A stretch of 64,000 nt of DNA from Bigelowiella natans CCMP2755 (Eukaryota; Cercozoa; Chlorarachniophyceae), in assembly GCA_000320545.1 (NCBI GenBank), contig ADNK01003243.1, positions 1 through 64,000 on the forward strand, read 5' to 3'. Both the position numbers and the translations under genes were made by a program. The notes beneath the pieces are model-generated. The model was not told the DNA's origin. It made no database searches and worked only from the letters and a program-made list of their open reading frames with translations. Numbering within the stretch: the first letter of the stretch is position 1; every line of letters starts with the position of its first letter. Below are positions 1 to 11,964 of the stretch, piece after piece.

Positions 1-118
1 AAAGTGTTGTTATCATCAAAAGGGAATAAATGGGAGTACCGACACATATTCCAATAACAACACCAACGATTGCAACAACTACTACAGGAAGAAAGCCGCA
101 GAAGCAGCCAACACCATC
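1..118 (+). repeat. Left arm of a ~118 bp inverted repeat
   Basis: Bases 1-118 read almost identically to the reverse complement of 370-487. I see one substitution (TGGGAG here against TGTGAG in the other arm) and one single-base indel. The arm copies the end of a coding exon and the start of its intron from the gene on the minus strand. The arm may continue left of the window. Confidence 0.9.
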
Positions 119-369
119 ATCGTCGTCTCGCCCTCCTCCTCCTCCCCTTTCTTATAGTTTTGCTCCTTCTCCTTCTGATTCTGCTTCTGCTGATGTTGAA
201 AGAATCGTAGTGCTGTTGGCGGTGGTGGAGTCGATGGTGGCAATGGTCGCATGCAACGAGGTCCCACACGAGCGTATACTGATTGAAGGCAATGACGAGA
301 AAAAGAAGAAAGAAGAAAGAAGAAAGAAGAAGAAGAAGAGGGAGATGATGACGAGGGCAAAGACGACGA

Positions 370-487
370 TAATGGTGTTGGCTGCTTCTGCGGCTTCTTC
401 CTGTAGTAGTTGTTGCAATCGTTGGTGTTGTTATTGGAATATGTGTCGGTACTCACATTTATTCCCTTTTGATGATAACAACACTTT
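370..487 (-). repeat. Right arm of the ~118 bp inverted repeat
   Basis: This arm is the reverse complement of 1-118, with about 250 bp of low-complexity spacer between the arms. It overlaps the 3' end of the coding exon at 457-531 and that exon's splice donor (reading GTGAGT on the minus strand), so this is the arm with the intact splice signal. Confidence 0.9.
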
Positions 488-624
488 GACCGTGAATCTT
501 CCAGCAAATTTCGTGCTTCTTCGCATAATACCTAAGAAAAGAGAAGAAGAAGAAGAAGAAGAAAGGGTGAACGCAAATATGTAGTAAGTAAGTGTTGTTA
601 CCCGTGTTGGTAAAAATGTCGGTG

Positions 625-655
<31 letters not shown>

Positions 656-852
656 ATCATTTATAGTCATGTGTCGTCTTTTTTTCTTATACATACGAGC
701 GCGTAAGCCGTTCAATTTGGCGCCATATTGACCCTTCAAGCCTACCAGAATCACGATCTTTGCGCATAGTAGTAGTGGTAGTAGTAGTAGTAGCAATAGT
801 AGTAGTAATAGCAGTAGTAGTAGTAGTAATAGTAGTAGTGGTAATAGCAGTA

Positions 853-883
<31 letters not shown>

Positions 884-1656
884 CTGTTGTTAATGACTGG
901 GAGAAGATAAAAAGGTGTGATCGTTCCTTAAATATAAAATAAAAATGAAAAGATAGTCTCTCTTCTATGAGTATCTCCCCCCCCCTACCCTACCTGTCCG
1001 ATTAAGAATTCTTCGTTCCATCCTCTTGGGAATTTATCATCATAATTATTTGAGAATATCCCATCAAGTTTGTTTAGAAATATAGATATTTCTCCTCCTA
1101 CTCCTTCATCTTCATCACCATCATCACCATCATTCTCATCATCCTCATCCTCATAGAGTGTTTTTGAGAGTGGTGGTTTTGATGGTCTCGAGGGAACAAC
1201 AACACTACTAGTTGAATTTGTTTCTTCTTCTTCTTCTTCTTCTTCAGGTCCAGCCCTCTTCCTGTTCATCCTTATCCTCATTCTCATACTAATTCTATCA
1301 TTGCTGCACGTTTTCTTATCCTTCTCCTTCTCCTTCCCTCCTCCTCCTCCTCCTCCTCCTCCTCCTCCTCCATCATTTCCCTTTGCCTTTCCTTTTTCTT
1401 CTATTCTTCTTTCATTTTTCACATCCCACTCCTCGTGATATCTATCCATGCTCTTTCTTTTCTCTTTCTTTTTCGCCGATGTTTCTCTTATCATTTCAGT
1501 ATTATCGATGTTGGACTGTCTAATTATATAATGTGATCTGCCACCACCGATGCTTGTGTCGTCATCACCATCGTCGTCATCGTCGTCATTTTCATTCTCA
1601 CTATAATAGCACTTAACGCACATGTAAAAGCTAGACTTGAGTATACACTCCGACTC
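457..1656 (-). CDS. LNG-motif protein, three internal/3' exons of a partial gene
   Basis: Three minus-strand exons join in phase: 994-1656, 697-757 and 457-531. The first begins after a TTCATCAG acceptor and is dominated by Asp, Glu, Lys and Gly runs. It ends in GQ at a CAG|GTAGGG donor. The next two give GQIVILVGLKG, AKLNGLRARI and KFAGRFTVKVLL, ending at T|GTGAGT. This pattern (G-x-x-V-x-L-x-GL, then LNG-x-R/G, then GR-x-x-V) is a short motif found next to MYND, ankyrin or SET modules in many protists; that family statement is from general knowledge. No catalytic domain is visible. The rest of the gene should run left, out of the window. Upstream exons to the right were not found, and the coiled-coil gene at 2368-3381 could be its 5' part. 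Confidence 0.5.
770..886 (+). repeat. (AGT)n/(GTA)n trinucleotide array
   Basis: An imperfect AGT/GTA array lies upstream (minus-strand sense) of the exon at 697-757, inside the inferred intron between 758 and 993. A second, shorter (ATC)n array is at about 629-655. Both produce long artificial open frames of single residues and were not taken as coding. Confidence 0.85.
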
Positions 1657-1785
1657 CTGATGAAACAACGACAGCACTAGTGTATTATTATCCCAACAAT
1701 ACCACCACTACAACGAACGATCGATGACGACAACGAGGAGAAAATGCATTGTGCGTATTTGCTACACACACACACACACACACAT

Positions 1786-1825
<40 letters not shown>

Positions 1826-2367
1826 AATATCAATATAGTTTTTATTTATATATTATGTGTACATGTGCGTGCTTCAACATTTGTATAATTTACTTGGTAC
1901 ACGCAGTATTATTAACTTTTTGAATATGAGCTTTCTCGTGTATGATGTGCACTGCAGCATTTCGAAAAGACTACTACCACTACAGTTGCAAAATAAACTA
2001 TATGTTCGTCATAACCACCTTGCACATATAAAAACATTCTGCTTCTGAATATTCTGAGCACAAAGCACATATGATACCGTAGCTTGCTTTTCCAAGGCGC
2101 TACGTTATGTTATTAGGGATGTTGGTTGTTTATTACCTCGTTTTGTTATTATTATAGCATCAGTGTATGATGATGTAGCAGTAGTGTATTGGAAATCTAG
2201 GAACAGCAGGTAGATCATTCTATGATGACCAAATAAAGGAGAAGCTCACGATTCTATTTATTTTTCCTTGCTTTCCATTCTCTTCTTATTGTTTGTGATC
2301 ATTATCGTCGTCAACATCGTAACCCGTCACTGTTATATCATTGTAGTCGTTATCATTTCTCTACTCC
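1657..2367. other. Spacer or intron without a recognised gene
   Basis: This stretch holds a compound (CA)n-(TA)n microsatellite at about 1764-1822 and otherwise AT-rich sequence. It may be intronic if the coiled-coil exons at 2368-3381 belong to the same transcript as the exons at 457-1656. I see no RNA gene or conserved exon in it. Confidence 0.4.
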
Positions 2368-3381
2368 TTACCAGTGGATGATGATGCTTTGGAGTAGAGG
2401 TAATAATGGGTAGTTGCGATGCCTTAATCGGCTTCCACGATGAACGAAGACGCATAATAAACTAGTGAGAAATTGTCCAGATTGGATTATAATCATATTC
2501 AAGAAGTTATGCAAATTTATCATTAGATTTTCCATTCTCCTCTTCCTTCTCCTATTACTCTTCGTTTCTTTTTCTCTTCTTCTTCTTTTTCTTTCTGCAG
2601 GCACAGATATGCAGACACACACATTATTTTCCTTGTGGTAGCGTGCCTTTCCTCCACCTCCAACACCAGGCGCCGCCAAATCCAAAAGCTTTTTCATCTC
2701 CCCGTAGTCGACCGATTCTTCCAATTCCTTGAGTCTTTTTGCGAAACCCCGTAGCTCCTGTTTCGGAGAAGGGGAGGAAGGGCTACCGGCAACAATGTCA
2801 CATTTACAAAAATGATCACATTAATTCGATCAGTTTAGTCTATTACAACACGTTGCTGCTATACACAAGTTGCATACAATATGACCTATATCTAGAAGGA
2901 ATACTGGACTCGCTTGGTCGATTTTGTGAAAAGCTTGTTCGGCATATATACTCGTTACCTGAAAGCTGAGAGAAATAAATTCAGTATCGTTCTTTTATCT
3001 CAGTAAATGAATGCACAAGCTTACCCTCACAAGAAGGCTGGCACGGTGCCTCTGGTGATCGCGAGACTTTATTGTCTTACGAAGCCTAAAGTTGTTTTTC
3101 TGATAGTATACAAAATAACAGCAACTTTTCCAGTCGAACCAATTCAAATTTGGGCGCTTGATGAGCGACTTTTTTCTACATTTTTTCTACATTGGATGTT
3201 TTACTTTCTCCTCCTTTCATCTCCCATCACCTTCACCATACGACAAACCAACCTTGAGACATTCTATTCGCGACTTGAGCTCCCTCTGCTGACGTCTCAA
3301 CACATCAATGCGGGCGATCTTTTGCTCAGTTGCCCGGGAAATCTCACTTCTCCGGTAATGATATGCTTGGACTAGGTTCAT
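2368..3381 (-). CDS. Small spliced coiled-coil protein, function unknown
   Basis: Four minus-strand exons join with continuous phase: 3253-3381 (ATG at 3381), 3025-3099, 2886-2965, and one starting at 2782. The first encodes a charged amphipathic stretch (EISRATEQKIARIDVLRR, then QQRELKSRIE). The second is basic (NNFRLRKTIKSRDHQRHRA) and the third is Ser/Pro-rich. The fourth carries QELRGFAKRLKELEES and GEMKKLLDLAAPG. Acceptors and donors are canonical (for example AAG|GTTGGT and AGG|GTAAGC). The C-terminus is uncertain: the open frame runs on through a Lys/Arg-rich segment to 2368, but another intron is possible. No family was recognised. It is head-to-head with the mitochondrial carrier gene, about 745 bp away. 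Confidence 0.5.
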
Positions 3382-4126
3382 TTTATTGTAGTATTAATCA
3401 CCTATAGTCTCCGAGCGAAGATGGGGGGAGCATGGGGGGGAGAGATTGGAGTACGAGGTGCTTGATGGAGGTGATGATAGGTTTGACCAGCACCACCAAG
3501 AGAAGATGTGCCAACGAAGGAGATTATTATTAGAACGAACAGCACAAACACCAAATTCAATACCGGAATTCAGTACACTTTTACGGGGAAAACAGCTCAA
3601 ATACCAACTTCAACACCAACTTCGATTACCATAGTTGGTGACGTATCCTTCTCGGCTGACACTCTCTCGCAACGGGGAGCCACGAGGTCCACGCAGCAAA
3701 CTGGAAAGGTGTGCGTTCTCGTCGGTAATTGTCTCCTTGCGACAACAAAATGGCACTTGTGCTTGCTATTGAGCGCAAGCTAACATCCGAAGCCAAGTCG
3801 TATAGCCCAGTTTAAGGTATCTGACTTATTGCAATATATTGAAAATATCTTTTTGAAATATTGTCGCAACATAATTTCCCCATTTAACTTGAATTTGTCT
3901 TCATATGATTGGCCGACCATTGCTCTGAAAAGATCTGCTCAACAGTGCATCGGAAAAAAAAAAGTTTTCAATATTTGCGACATGCTATTTTCGTTGGCAC
4001 AGTAGAAAATTCGGTTGCATTTTATCTTTTTCTATTTTTTGCATGGAGAAATCGTAGATCGCTGCCCCCTGCTTGCCTGCCCCTCAACGGAATCTGAAGT
4101 GAATTCGCACTGGCAATTACGAAGCC
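3382..4126. promoter_or_regulatory. Divergent intergenic region
   Basis: This 745 bp stretch separates two start codons pointing away from each other, so it should carry promoters for both the coiled-coil gene and the carrier gene. Short open frames exist at 3446-3783 on both strands but lack conserved motifs and a consistent start. No clear TATA box or other element was identified. Confidence 0.4.
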
Positions 4127-5558
4127 ATGATCGTGCGGGCTCGAGGCACTGCAGAATGGGACCATAAAGACATCGAATGGGCACAATTAGATAAGACCAA
4201 GATGCTGGGCTCACAGACTGCAATGGTATCTTGTTTCCCACTAAAATGCTGTTGTCGTTTTTGTATCTGAGTTTGTGCGCAAATTGCAGGCGGTAGGCCT
4301 ACGTGGGATGTTATATCCAAATAGCGTTATAAAAACACACGTCCAGACAAACGTGTTGACTGGTACAACAAAGGAGGTGGCGAGGACTATTATTGAAAGG
4401 TACAATTGAGCAACTATTTGTCCGCAGCGAAAACAGACGAAAACAGATTAGTTTACTTCTTTTGAATGATCTCACTCATACTGTCATTACGACAGGAACG
4501 GACTTCGCGGCCTATGGCGCGGGTTTTTCACATGTCAAGTTGGAATTATCCCCGCTCATTCGGTGTATGTGACTGCTCTGGAATGCAGCAAACAGTATAT
4601 AAAGCAGCACCTGGCAATACAGAAAGGTGTTGGATCCAGAAGAGCGACGCAACTGAGTTCTTTCATGGGGGGAGCTGCTGCCTCTCTGTGTGCAGCTGTA
4701 GTACGAACACCTACGGTAATACACCAAAAAACTTGAATATTTGTCTTGAGAAACTACACCTGACACCTCATCATCAGAACTTCTCATCGTTTCTGTTATC
4801 CCCTCCTCTAGGATATAATAGCTCAACGATTAATGATTCAAGGAACGAAGGGGGCTTCGACGGCATACAGCAATGGGTTTCACGCCTTTCGAACAATTCT
4901 GAAAACTGAGGGGATCCGTGGACTTTATGCAGGGCTGGGCGCTGCTGTCCTTGTTTCAGTACCGTTCTCGGCTACTTTTTGGGGGAGTTACTCTTCTCTA
5001 AAGTTCTATATTGGCCATAGTATGTCTGGACTCGCCTCGACTGTAGAAGAAAGAAGAAGAAGAAAGCAAAATAATTTGAGCAATCTAAGTAATAGCAGAA
5101 GTAGCAATAGTAGTAGAAATATGATGCCAGCTGCGGCTCAAGCAGAAGCTGCTGAGAATCAGCTTGCCACTGCCATAAATGCATCTACTGCCTCATCGGA
5201 AAATGATGAAATTAGCAAAGGGATATTGTCCAAAGCTCCTTTCGGAATGTGGGAAGCCTTAGTATTTTCGAGTGCTGCGTTTCTCTCAGCAAGCTTGGCA
5301 GTTGCTGTAACAAACCCCATTGACCTGGTGAAAACTAGAATCCAAACAAAAGCCAAGACCGGACGAACAGCAGAAGGCGGGAGGCTTGCTCAAAGCGGTG
5401 CTGGCATCCGGCAGCATCTATGGAGTATAGTGCGGTATGAGGGTTGGTGGAGTCTGACAAAAGGATTTAGTTCAAGAGTATTAACAACAGGACCATTCTC
5501 GATTCTAGGGATACTGGTGTATGAGGGCACAAAGCACATGAGTCGAAAAAGTCTTTGA
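4127..5558 (+). CDS. Mitochondrial carrier, SLC25A44-like
   Basis: Four exons, 4127-4225, 4290-4399, 4496-4715 and 4812-5558, join in perfect phase to about 391 residues. The N-terminus has IEWAQLDKTKM, matching the IEW-x-x-xDK-x-K opening of the SLC25A44 subfamily. Three carrier repeats follow. Their signature prolines are in YPNSVIKTHVQ (repeat 1), RTPTDIIAQRLMIQ (repeat 2, spanning the exon 3/4 junction) and TNPIDLVKTRIQTK (repeat 3). Human SLC25A44 imports branched-chain amino acids into mitochondria; that substrate is inferred here, not shown. A Ser/Asn/Ala-rich insertion of about 60 residues separates repeats 2 and 3. The start was chosen because the next upstream in-frame sequence has no ATG before the conserved IEW block. 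The gene converges on the PDXDC1-like gene. Confidence 0.9.
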
Positions 5559-6355
5559 CGATGATGGTGGTGAACAATAATTATTCACATATCGATTCCG
5601 ATTCCTTTAGTTTTAGGTAGTAGACTGCTTAGATATCAATTTTGTGCATATTGCAGGAATCAAAATGAACCAACCATTTAGATGTCATTCAACAGGGAAA
5701 ATAATGAATTCGGATGCTAAATTTGTAGAATCGTATTGTGATGAAAGCGAAAGCTTTTACTAATGTTAGTACGATGCACTAGTGCACATAGCGCAATGTA
5801 ACTATAAGAGCGCAATGTCTGCTAGTGTGTGCATTGCAGTGTGCTACTCGACAACAATAATAAATGATAACTACTCGGCTTCTTATTATTTCGTAGCCCT
5901 TCGCAGTATACAACACATCTCGGGGTATGTGTCCGTCAACGCATGCCAAAGTAAAATTATGCGTTCACATAGACGCTAATAATATATGTGCACCTAACAC
6001 AACGCAAACGTAGCAATTAATGACTGTTTTTACATGCTGTGCCTGCAACTGCATGACGCGCGCGCACAACCCTGCTGCTCAATATTATTATTAGTGCCAC
6101 ATGCACGTCACATGTCATTAGTATCGTGAAGAGCAGCATATGTAGCATGGATGTCTTGCATGTACTGTTTAGTGTTGATCGATGAAGTATGTAGGTGAAT
6201 GCTAGGCTCGCTTCGGCTCGTGCAGAATACGATTTGTAGTGACGCGCGGTGCATGTGTAGCACACGCGTAGTCGTATGTCATCCGATGACTTCAATCCGG
6301 CACACTGCGCCGCGTGGTACTTCATTGTAAGTCAAAATGTACTCTGTATCTTAGT

Positions 6356-6453
<98 letters not shown>

Positions 6454-6463
6454 TTATAAATTT

Positions 6464-6498
<35 letters not shown>

Positions 6499-6550
6499 TA
6501 TTTTTATGTATTTCAAATTAACGTAAGACACTCACTGCACTAAATCAGGT
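5559..6550. other. Convergent 3' spacer with compositional island
   Basis: The spacer lies between the 3' ends of the carrier gene and the PDXDC1-like gene. At about 5780-6340 its composition changes to GC-richer DNA with many short palindromic words (TGCA, GCGC, GATC, CATG). No long open frame or family motif is present. At 6361-6504 it passes into a compound (TC)n-(AC)n-(AT)n-(TG)n microsatellite. Confidence 0.6.
6361..6504. repeat. Compound (TC)n(AC)n(AT)n...(TG)n microsatellite
   Basis: About 42 bp of TC/CT dinucleotides are followed by AC, then AT, then a short spacer and a GT array. The AC, AT and GT blocks are mutually self-complementary and could form a hairpin or cruciform. Confidence 0.95.
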
Positions 6551-7477
6551 TTAATCCCTAGAAATTTCCTGGGCCTCCCTTTTTTTTTCCTTTCCATCTT
6601 CGTTGATATTCTCGCCTTTACTTTCTTGGCTGCTGACACTTGAAGGCAGTGTGTTGTTCTGATGCTCCACGCCTACGATGAACAAATCCCAAATTACTTC
6701 AATGCACACCTACCACCCACCACCACTTATCCATACGAACAACCAAAAACTCGCTCTATATCCTTCAATAACAATGCAAATGGAAGAAACATTTATCTAT
6801 CGCAAGGAGAAAGACAAGATATCAGTGTATAGCGTCTTTAATAATGGGCACACGTAAATGTTCAATAGAAAACACAGTGTCGTCCGTCACAAGGTAGGTA
6901 GGTTCTTGAAATAATTATTACCAATATTAAAAGTATGGCCAACCACACCAGAATTATCCTTCTCTGAAGGAAACACCCAACCTTGGTAGGTAGGAGGGTG
7001 GATGAGTAAGTTATTGGGAAGAAGAAGGAGAGTCAACGCAAATAACATCAACGTTATTGTAAAAAACACATATTTGAAGAGCAAATGATGCTATTCAAAG
7101 TAGAAGAGGTAGAGAAGAGTAGCTGCAGCAACACAAATTCTACTACTCTTTTCACCTTACTACTACAACAACTACTACTATTACTACTACTTACTACTAG
7201 TACTTCCACTAATACTGCTACCTACAAAGTAGTATACTACCTAACAATGATCCGAGAATAGGTGTCTTTCGTGCTAGAGCAATAGGGTGATATCTGAAGA
7301 CATATAATTACTGTTATTATTAGTATCACTATTTATGAAACAACACTTGATAATGACCAATATTAACATCTCATACATATTTTTCACAAAATGAAGGAGC
7401 AGGAACTATTACGCAGTAGTCGTGTGCTCTTCCAATTTTCGCTCGGCTTCTTGGATTCCTTTTTGACAACAAATTGG

Positions 7478-7536
<59 letters not shown>

Positions 7537-7569
7537 GACAAAGTATAAACTTGGTAAAAATAAAAAATG

Positions 7570-7604
<35 letters not shown>

Positions 7605-7929
7605 GTGTGTGTATAAATAGTCTTTTAATGTCCTGAATCAGGATCATGATCTAATCGTTATCATCGCGATCAACACTAGTCTGATACTCTTTTGTTTATC
7701 CATAATAACCAACATATCTAATTAATGCAAAAGGCCCACCGCCATCACATATCCATCATCATTATCACCATCACCATCATCATTCTATCATAATAATTGC
7801 CACCCAATGTTATGCTCTCTGATAGAGCATCCATCACGTCCTGATGAAGATGATCAACACAGAAGGGGAAGAAAATCGATGTTAGGATGTTGTTATGATT
7901 GGAAAAACGCTAAATATTGCAAACACATT

Positions 7930-7964
<35 letters not shown>

Positions 7965-8378
7965 TACTCTTGCATCTAAATAACCCTCTTACTTACTACC
8001 TGAGGCAATTCCATATTTGTTGCAACATCAACTATCATCTTCGACGTTCAAGACATAGAAGAGGAGGAAAAGGAGGAGGAAAATGAGGAGGAAAAGGAGG
8101 AGGGAAAAACCATATTATGATAATAATAACAATGATATTAGTATCGACGACCATGTGGTCGTCTCCACAGAGGCGAACAACTTGCAGCATAACAACTTAG
8201 GTGGTGGTGGTGGTGTGTGTGTGTGTGTGTATGTCTTAGCATCATCATTGTATTATTAAAGGAATTGATGGATAGATGAGAACTTCTTCTATCTACTACC
8301 TCTAAGACTGATTTCAACTCTGAAGGTCCAATAGAGACACTCAATACGATGCAAGGAGACGACGAAGAAGATGATGAG

Positions 8379-8409
<31 letters not shown>

Positions 8410-9323
8410 ACGTTGCAATCGATTGGTGAGTACTACGAGTAGCACTCTTATTATCATTCTTTCTTTCACGGTAATGGTGTCTCGGTGATTCTCCGCCTCC
8501 TACTCCTTGCACTTCTTCCCCTATTGTACTGCTGCTACCGTCATTATTATTTCTTGTTGTTGATGTTGTAATGTTACTACTATGGCTATTGGTTTTATCG
8601 GATAAACTATTTGTATCTGCGGCCATAGTCGTGCTGCTGCTGTACAAAGGAGGAGGATGAGCACCGCTGTTGCTGCTGCCATTACTACCACTACCACTAC
8701 TGCTACCATTGCTGCTACTATTGTTATTATTATTGTTATTATTATTATTATTATTATCATTTCCATAATGATATCCTAGAGAGAATCTTTCAGAATTCTT
8801 CAATTCCAGCAACTGAGTAGTAGTTGTAGTGATAGTCGTATGAGTAGCAGTAAGTAGTAGCAGCATCATTCGGAAGAGGAGGAAGAAGAAAAAGGAAGAA
8901 TGAGAAGGAGATGATGCTAATTGGTGGTGGTGCTACTACGGCTACTATATGAAAACTCACCCGAGCTAACGTCATATTTAATGATTCTAGCACGCTAATC
9001 GGCATCTTGTAAGGCGGAACATACCTTCAACAACAACAACAACAACATATAATTATTATCTGCGTTATGATTAGAATTCATTCAGATGATCTTACACAGA
9101 GTCGTGCTTAGCGACTCTTTCTTGCACAAATTATTGTTGAGGAGCTATTATTATTATTGACCTCACAGCTCCAATACCAACGAACCTTGAAAATGATGAC
9201 AACAACCACACAACAATATTTTAATTTAGCTGCTTCTTAGTGGATACTGAGGCATCATTATCATCATATCTTTCTACCCCATTTTTCTCTCCTCCTCCCC
9301 CTCCTCCTCCTCCTCCTCCTCCC

Positions 9324-9359
<36 letters not shown>

Positions 9360-9750
9360 TACTATTATTCATCACACCCATGGACTTGTGAAGGCGTGAT
9401 TAGCTCCAAATTGGGAAACGCATTGATATCCTTCACCAGCCTCTCTCCTGCTCAATCAACACGCGATGACGATAATGACGACGAAGACGAAAAATGTACG
9501 CAGCAGCTGTGAGGGACACCATCATCATATAATAAGAGTGAGGAGGAGGATCATTAGTAACAGTACGTAAACAAATGATGTGAGTAGTACTTGTGGATGC
9601 TGCGAGCATAAGAGACGTCATCTGTGGTCCGTCCAATAAGGAAATATAATGTAAGAATAACAATGTAAGACAGCAGCTTTTGCCGTTTAAGCACCACTGC
9701 TACTCTCGTCTTCTAAGTTTCTTCTGAAGCAATACTAAAAATACTAGTGT

Positions 9751-9782
<32 letters not shown>

Positions 9783-11915
9783 TTACACCACCATTATCTT
9801 CATCCTCGCAACTGCTTGGTCAATACGATATATTGTCGGGTGAAACTCATGATCATCTAGACATGTCTGCCCCCCTCCATTTTCTCTTCCTCCTCCTCCT
9901 CCAATACGTAGTAGTTCCCCTTTTTGTTCTGTCGTCGCTTGAATCATAGCTGCTGTTGGTGTGCTTCTTGCGCCGTTAAGATTATTTGATTTCACTCTGC
10001 CTCCTCTTTCTCCTACCCCTAATATAATGAAATGCCATCGTCATCATCATCATTATATCATCATTATTATCATCATCACTATCATCAACATCTCCACGAT
10101 ACTACTCCCACAGCCATCTCTCACAATCACCTTCCTGCTGCTGTTGTTGCTGCTGTTTTTGCTCAGATTCCTCCTTAATTTATGAAATAAAACTGATGGT
10201 AAGATATGCGCTAGCTGGCTAAGACAATGGGAATGCATGATGCTGATGATGACAATATTATTTATCCTTATGTGATTGCCGTGGAATGTCTCTCGCAATG
10301 TTATGATTCTCACTAGTTTGTTGTTTTATTATTAAAATAATGATGATGTTACCACCTTTGCCTCCGCCTCCCCACCCGAAGCAAAGGGATTGAAGAATAT
10401 GCCTAATGGTTATCATTAAAATTGTTAAAAAATAATAATCGTGATTTTTATCGCCGAGCGTGACACTGATGACTCAACGTCTACAAGGCAGGAAAAGAAA
10501 GAGAAGTTTATTCGTATTTTGAATCAATCATTAAAGAGACCAACACCAACCAATGATCATATATTTCTTTCTTAAATAAAGGGGGATGATTTATATTGTT
10601 CTTCTCATACCAGTAACATTATCGTGGCTTGCAAGGTTGAAGTTGGAGTCTAACCCCTCCCTTGTTAAATTCTGATGAATCCATTCTTGCAAACTATTGA
10701 CTGTGAGATTGAACGATGAAAGATCGAGAGCACCACCACCACTACCACCACCACCACCCATTGCAGTAGTAGTAGTAGTAGTAGTAGTAGTAGCAGGTTC
10801 CCTTATCCGGAAAATGACGATGTGTGGCTGTCTCATTCCAGGACCTACTTCGGCATTTAGCCATTTACTCTCTCTTTTCATACACTTCCGCAAGTGATCT
10901 TTTTAAGTAATAAGCAGCAGGAAACAGAGAAAGGACACATACATACCACACAAATGCAACGTAATAATTCAAATCATTTATAAGGATAGGGCAGTACAAC
11001 AAACAACTGTGGGATGTTTAACAGATTGCGTGACTCATTCTAATTTTGCACTTTGTAAGTAAGACTTTTGCGAGTGATGATTTAGTAGTCATTCAATATT
11101 TTCATCATTATATTGCTCGTGTCGTAAATACTTCAATTGAACTATTCACGAAGACACCACATACACCACACACACACACACACACACACATGAATAACTC
11201 ATAATTCATCATAATCATCCATCAATATCTCATCATCATCATCATCATTTTCATCATCATTACTACTATTACTACTACTACTACTACCGCAAAGGGTGAG
11301 GTGAAGCTCAACGTGTTTACTTATCGAACACAAATCGGTCATCTGCGTCTGTTGCCATAGAACTGCAGTAGGCGTCAGTTTCTGGCTTTTTTCAGGAGGG
11401 GGGGGTGGAGGCACAAAGTTTGCTCTCATCAGAGCAAGACCAAGGTTAATTGATGTGCCTAGATTGAACCATTTCATTGGTTGCGCAACAATGATATCAG
11501 CAAGATTCAATATATCTCTGAACCAAACACCACTTCTCAATTGGGAAGTAGTAGCAGAGGCACATAGCAACAAGCAGGAGCCCTCTAGTATCAACGTGAT
11601 GGAGTGCTTGTCACAGATTCTTCTCAGAGCTTTAATATTATCACATTGATAGGCTATGCTCCCCTCTCTTGCGCCAACACAGGCTACTAGTGCACATGGA
11701 AGTCTCCCTGCACTCTTATCTGCCACTATCTGCTGCTCTACTCTCTCCAAATCGATCTCAAAACTATTGAAAAGCAAGCTGCTGCTGTTCCTTCTCACTG
11801 CTAGTGTATCAGCCGTTTTCTGATCTCGGTAGTCATTGCTGCTGCTGGTGGTGGTGGTGCGGGTGGTGGTAGTGCTGGTGGTGGTAGTGCTGGTGGTGGT
11901 CGCGTTGTTGCCTAG

Positions 11916-11964
<49 letters not shown>

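Noticed and set aside
30-584. Open frames on both strands, including repeats of Thr, Ser, Lys and Glu
   Set aside because: They arise from the inverted repeat and purine-rich low-complexity DNA; only the spliced exon at 457-531 fits splice signals and a motif.
760-942. Valine-rich 60-codon frame
   Set aside because: It is a pure (GTA)n microsatellite translated in one frame.
3446-3783. Overlapping plus- and minus-strand frames upstream of the carrier gene
   Set aside because: No ATG, no motif and no splice continuity with either neighbouring gene.
8138-8869. 243-codon minus-strand frame as a separate gene
   Set aside because: Only its part encoding SPCIVLSVSIGPSELKSVLE matches anything, as an exon of the PDXDC1-like gene; the rest is Asn, Ser, Thr and His runs from triplet repeats.
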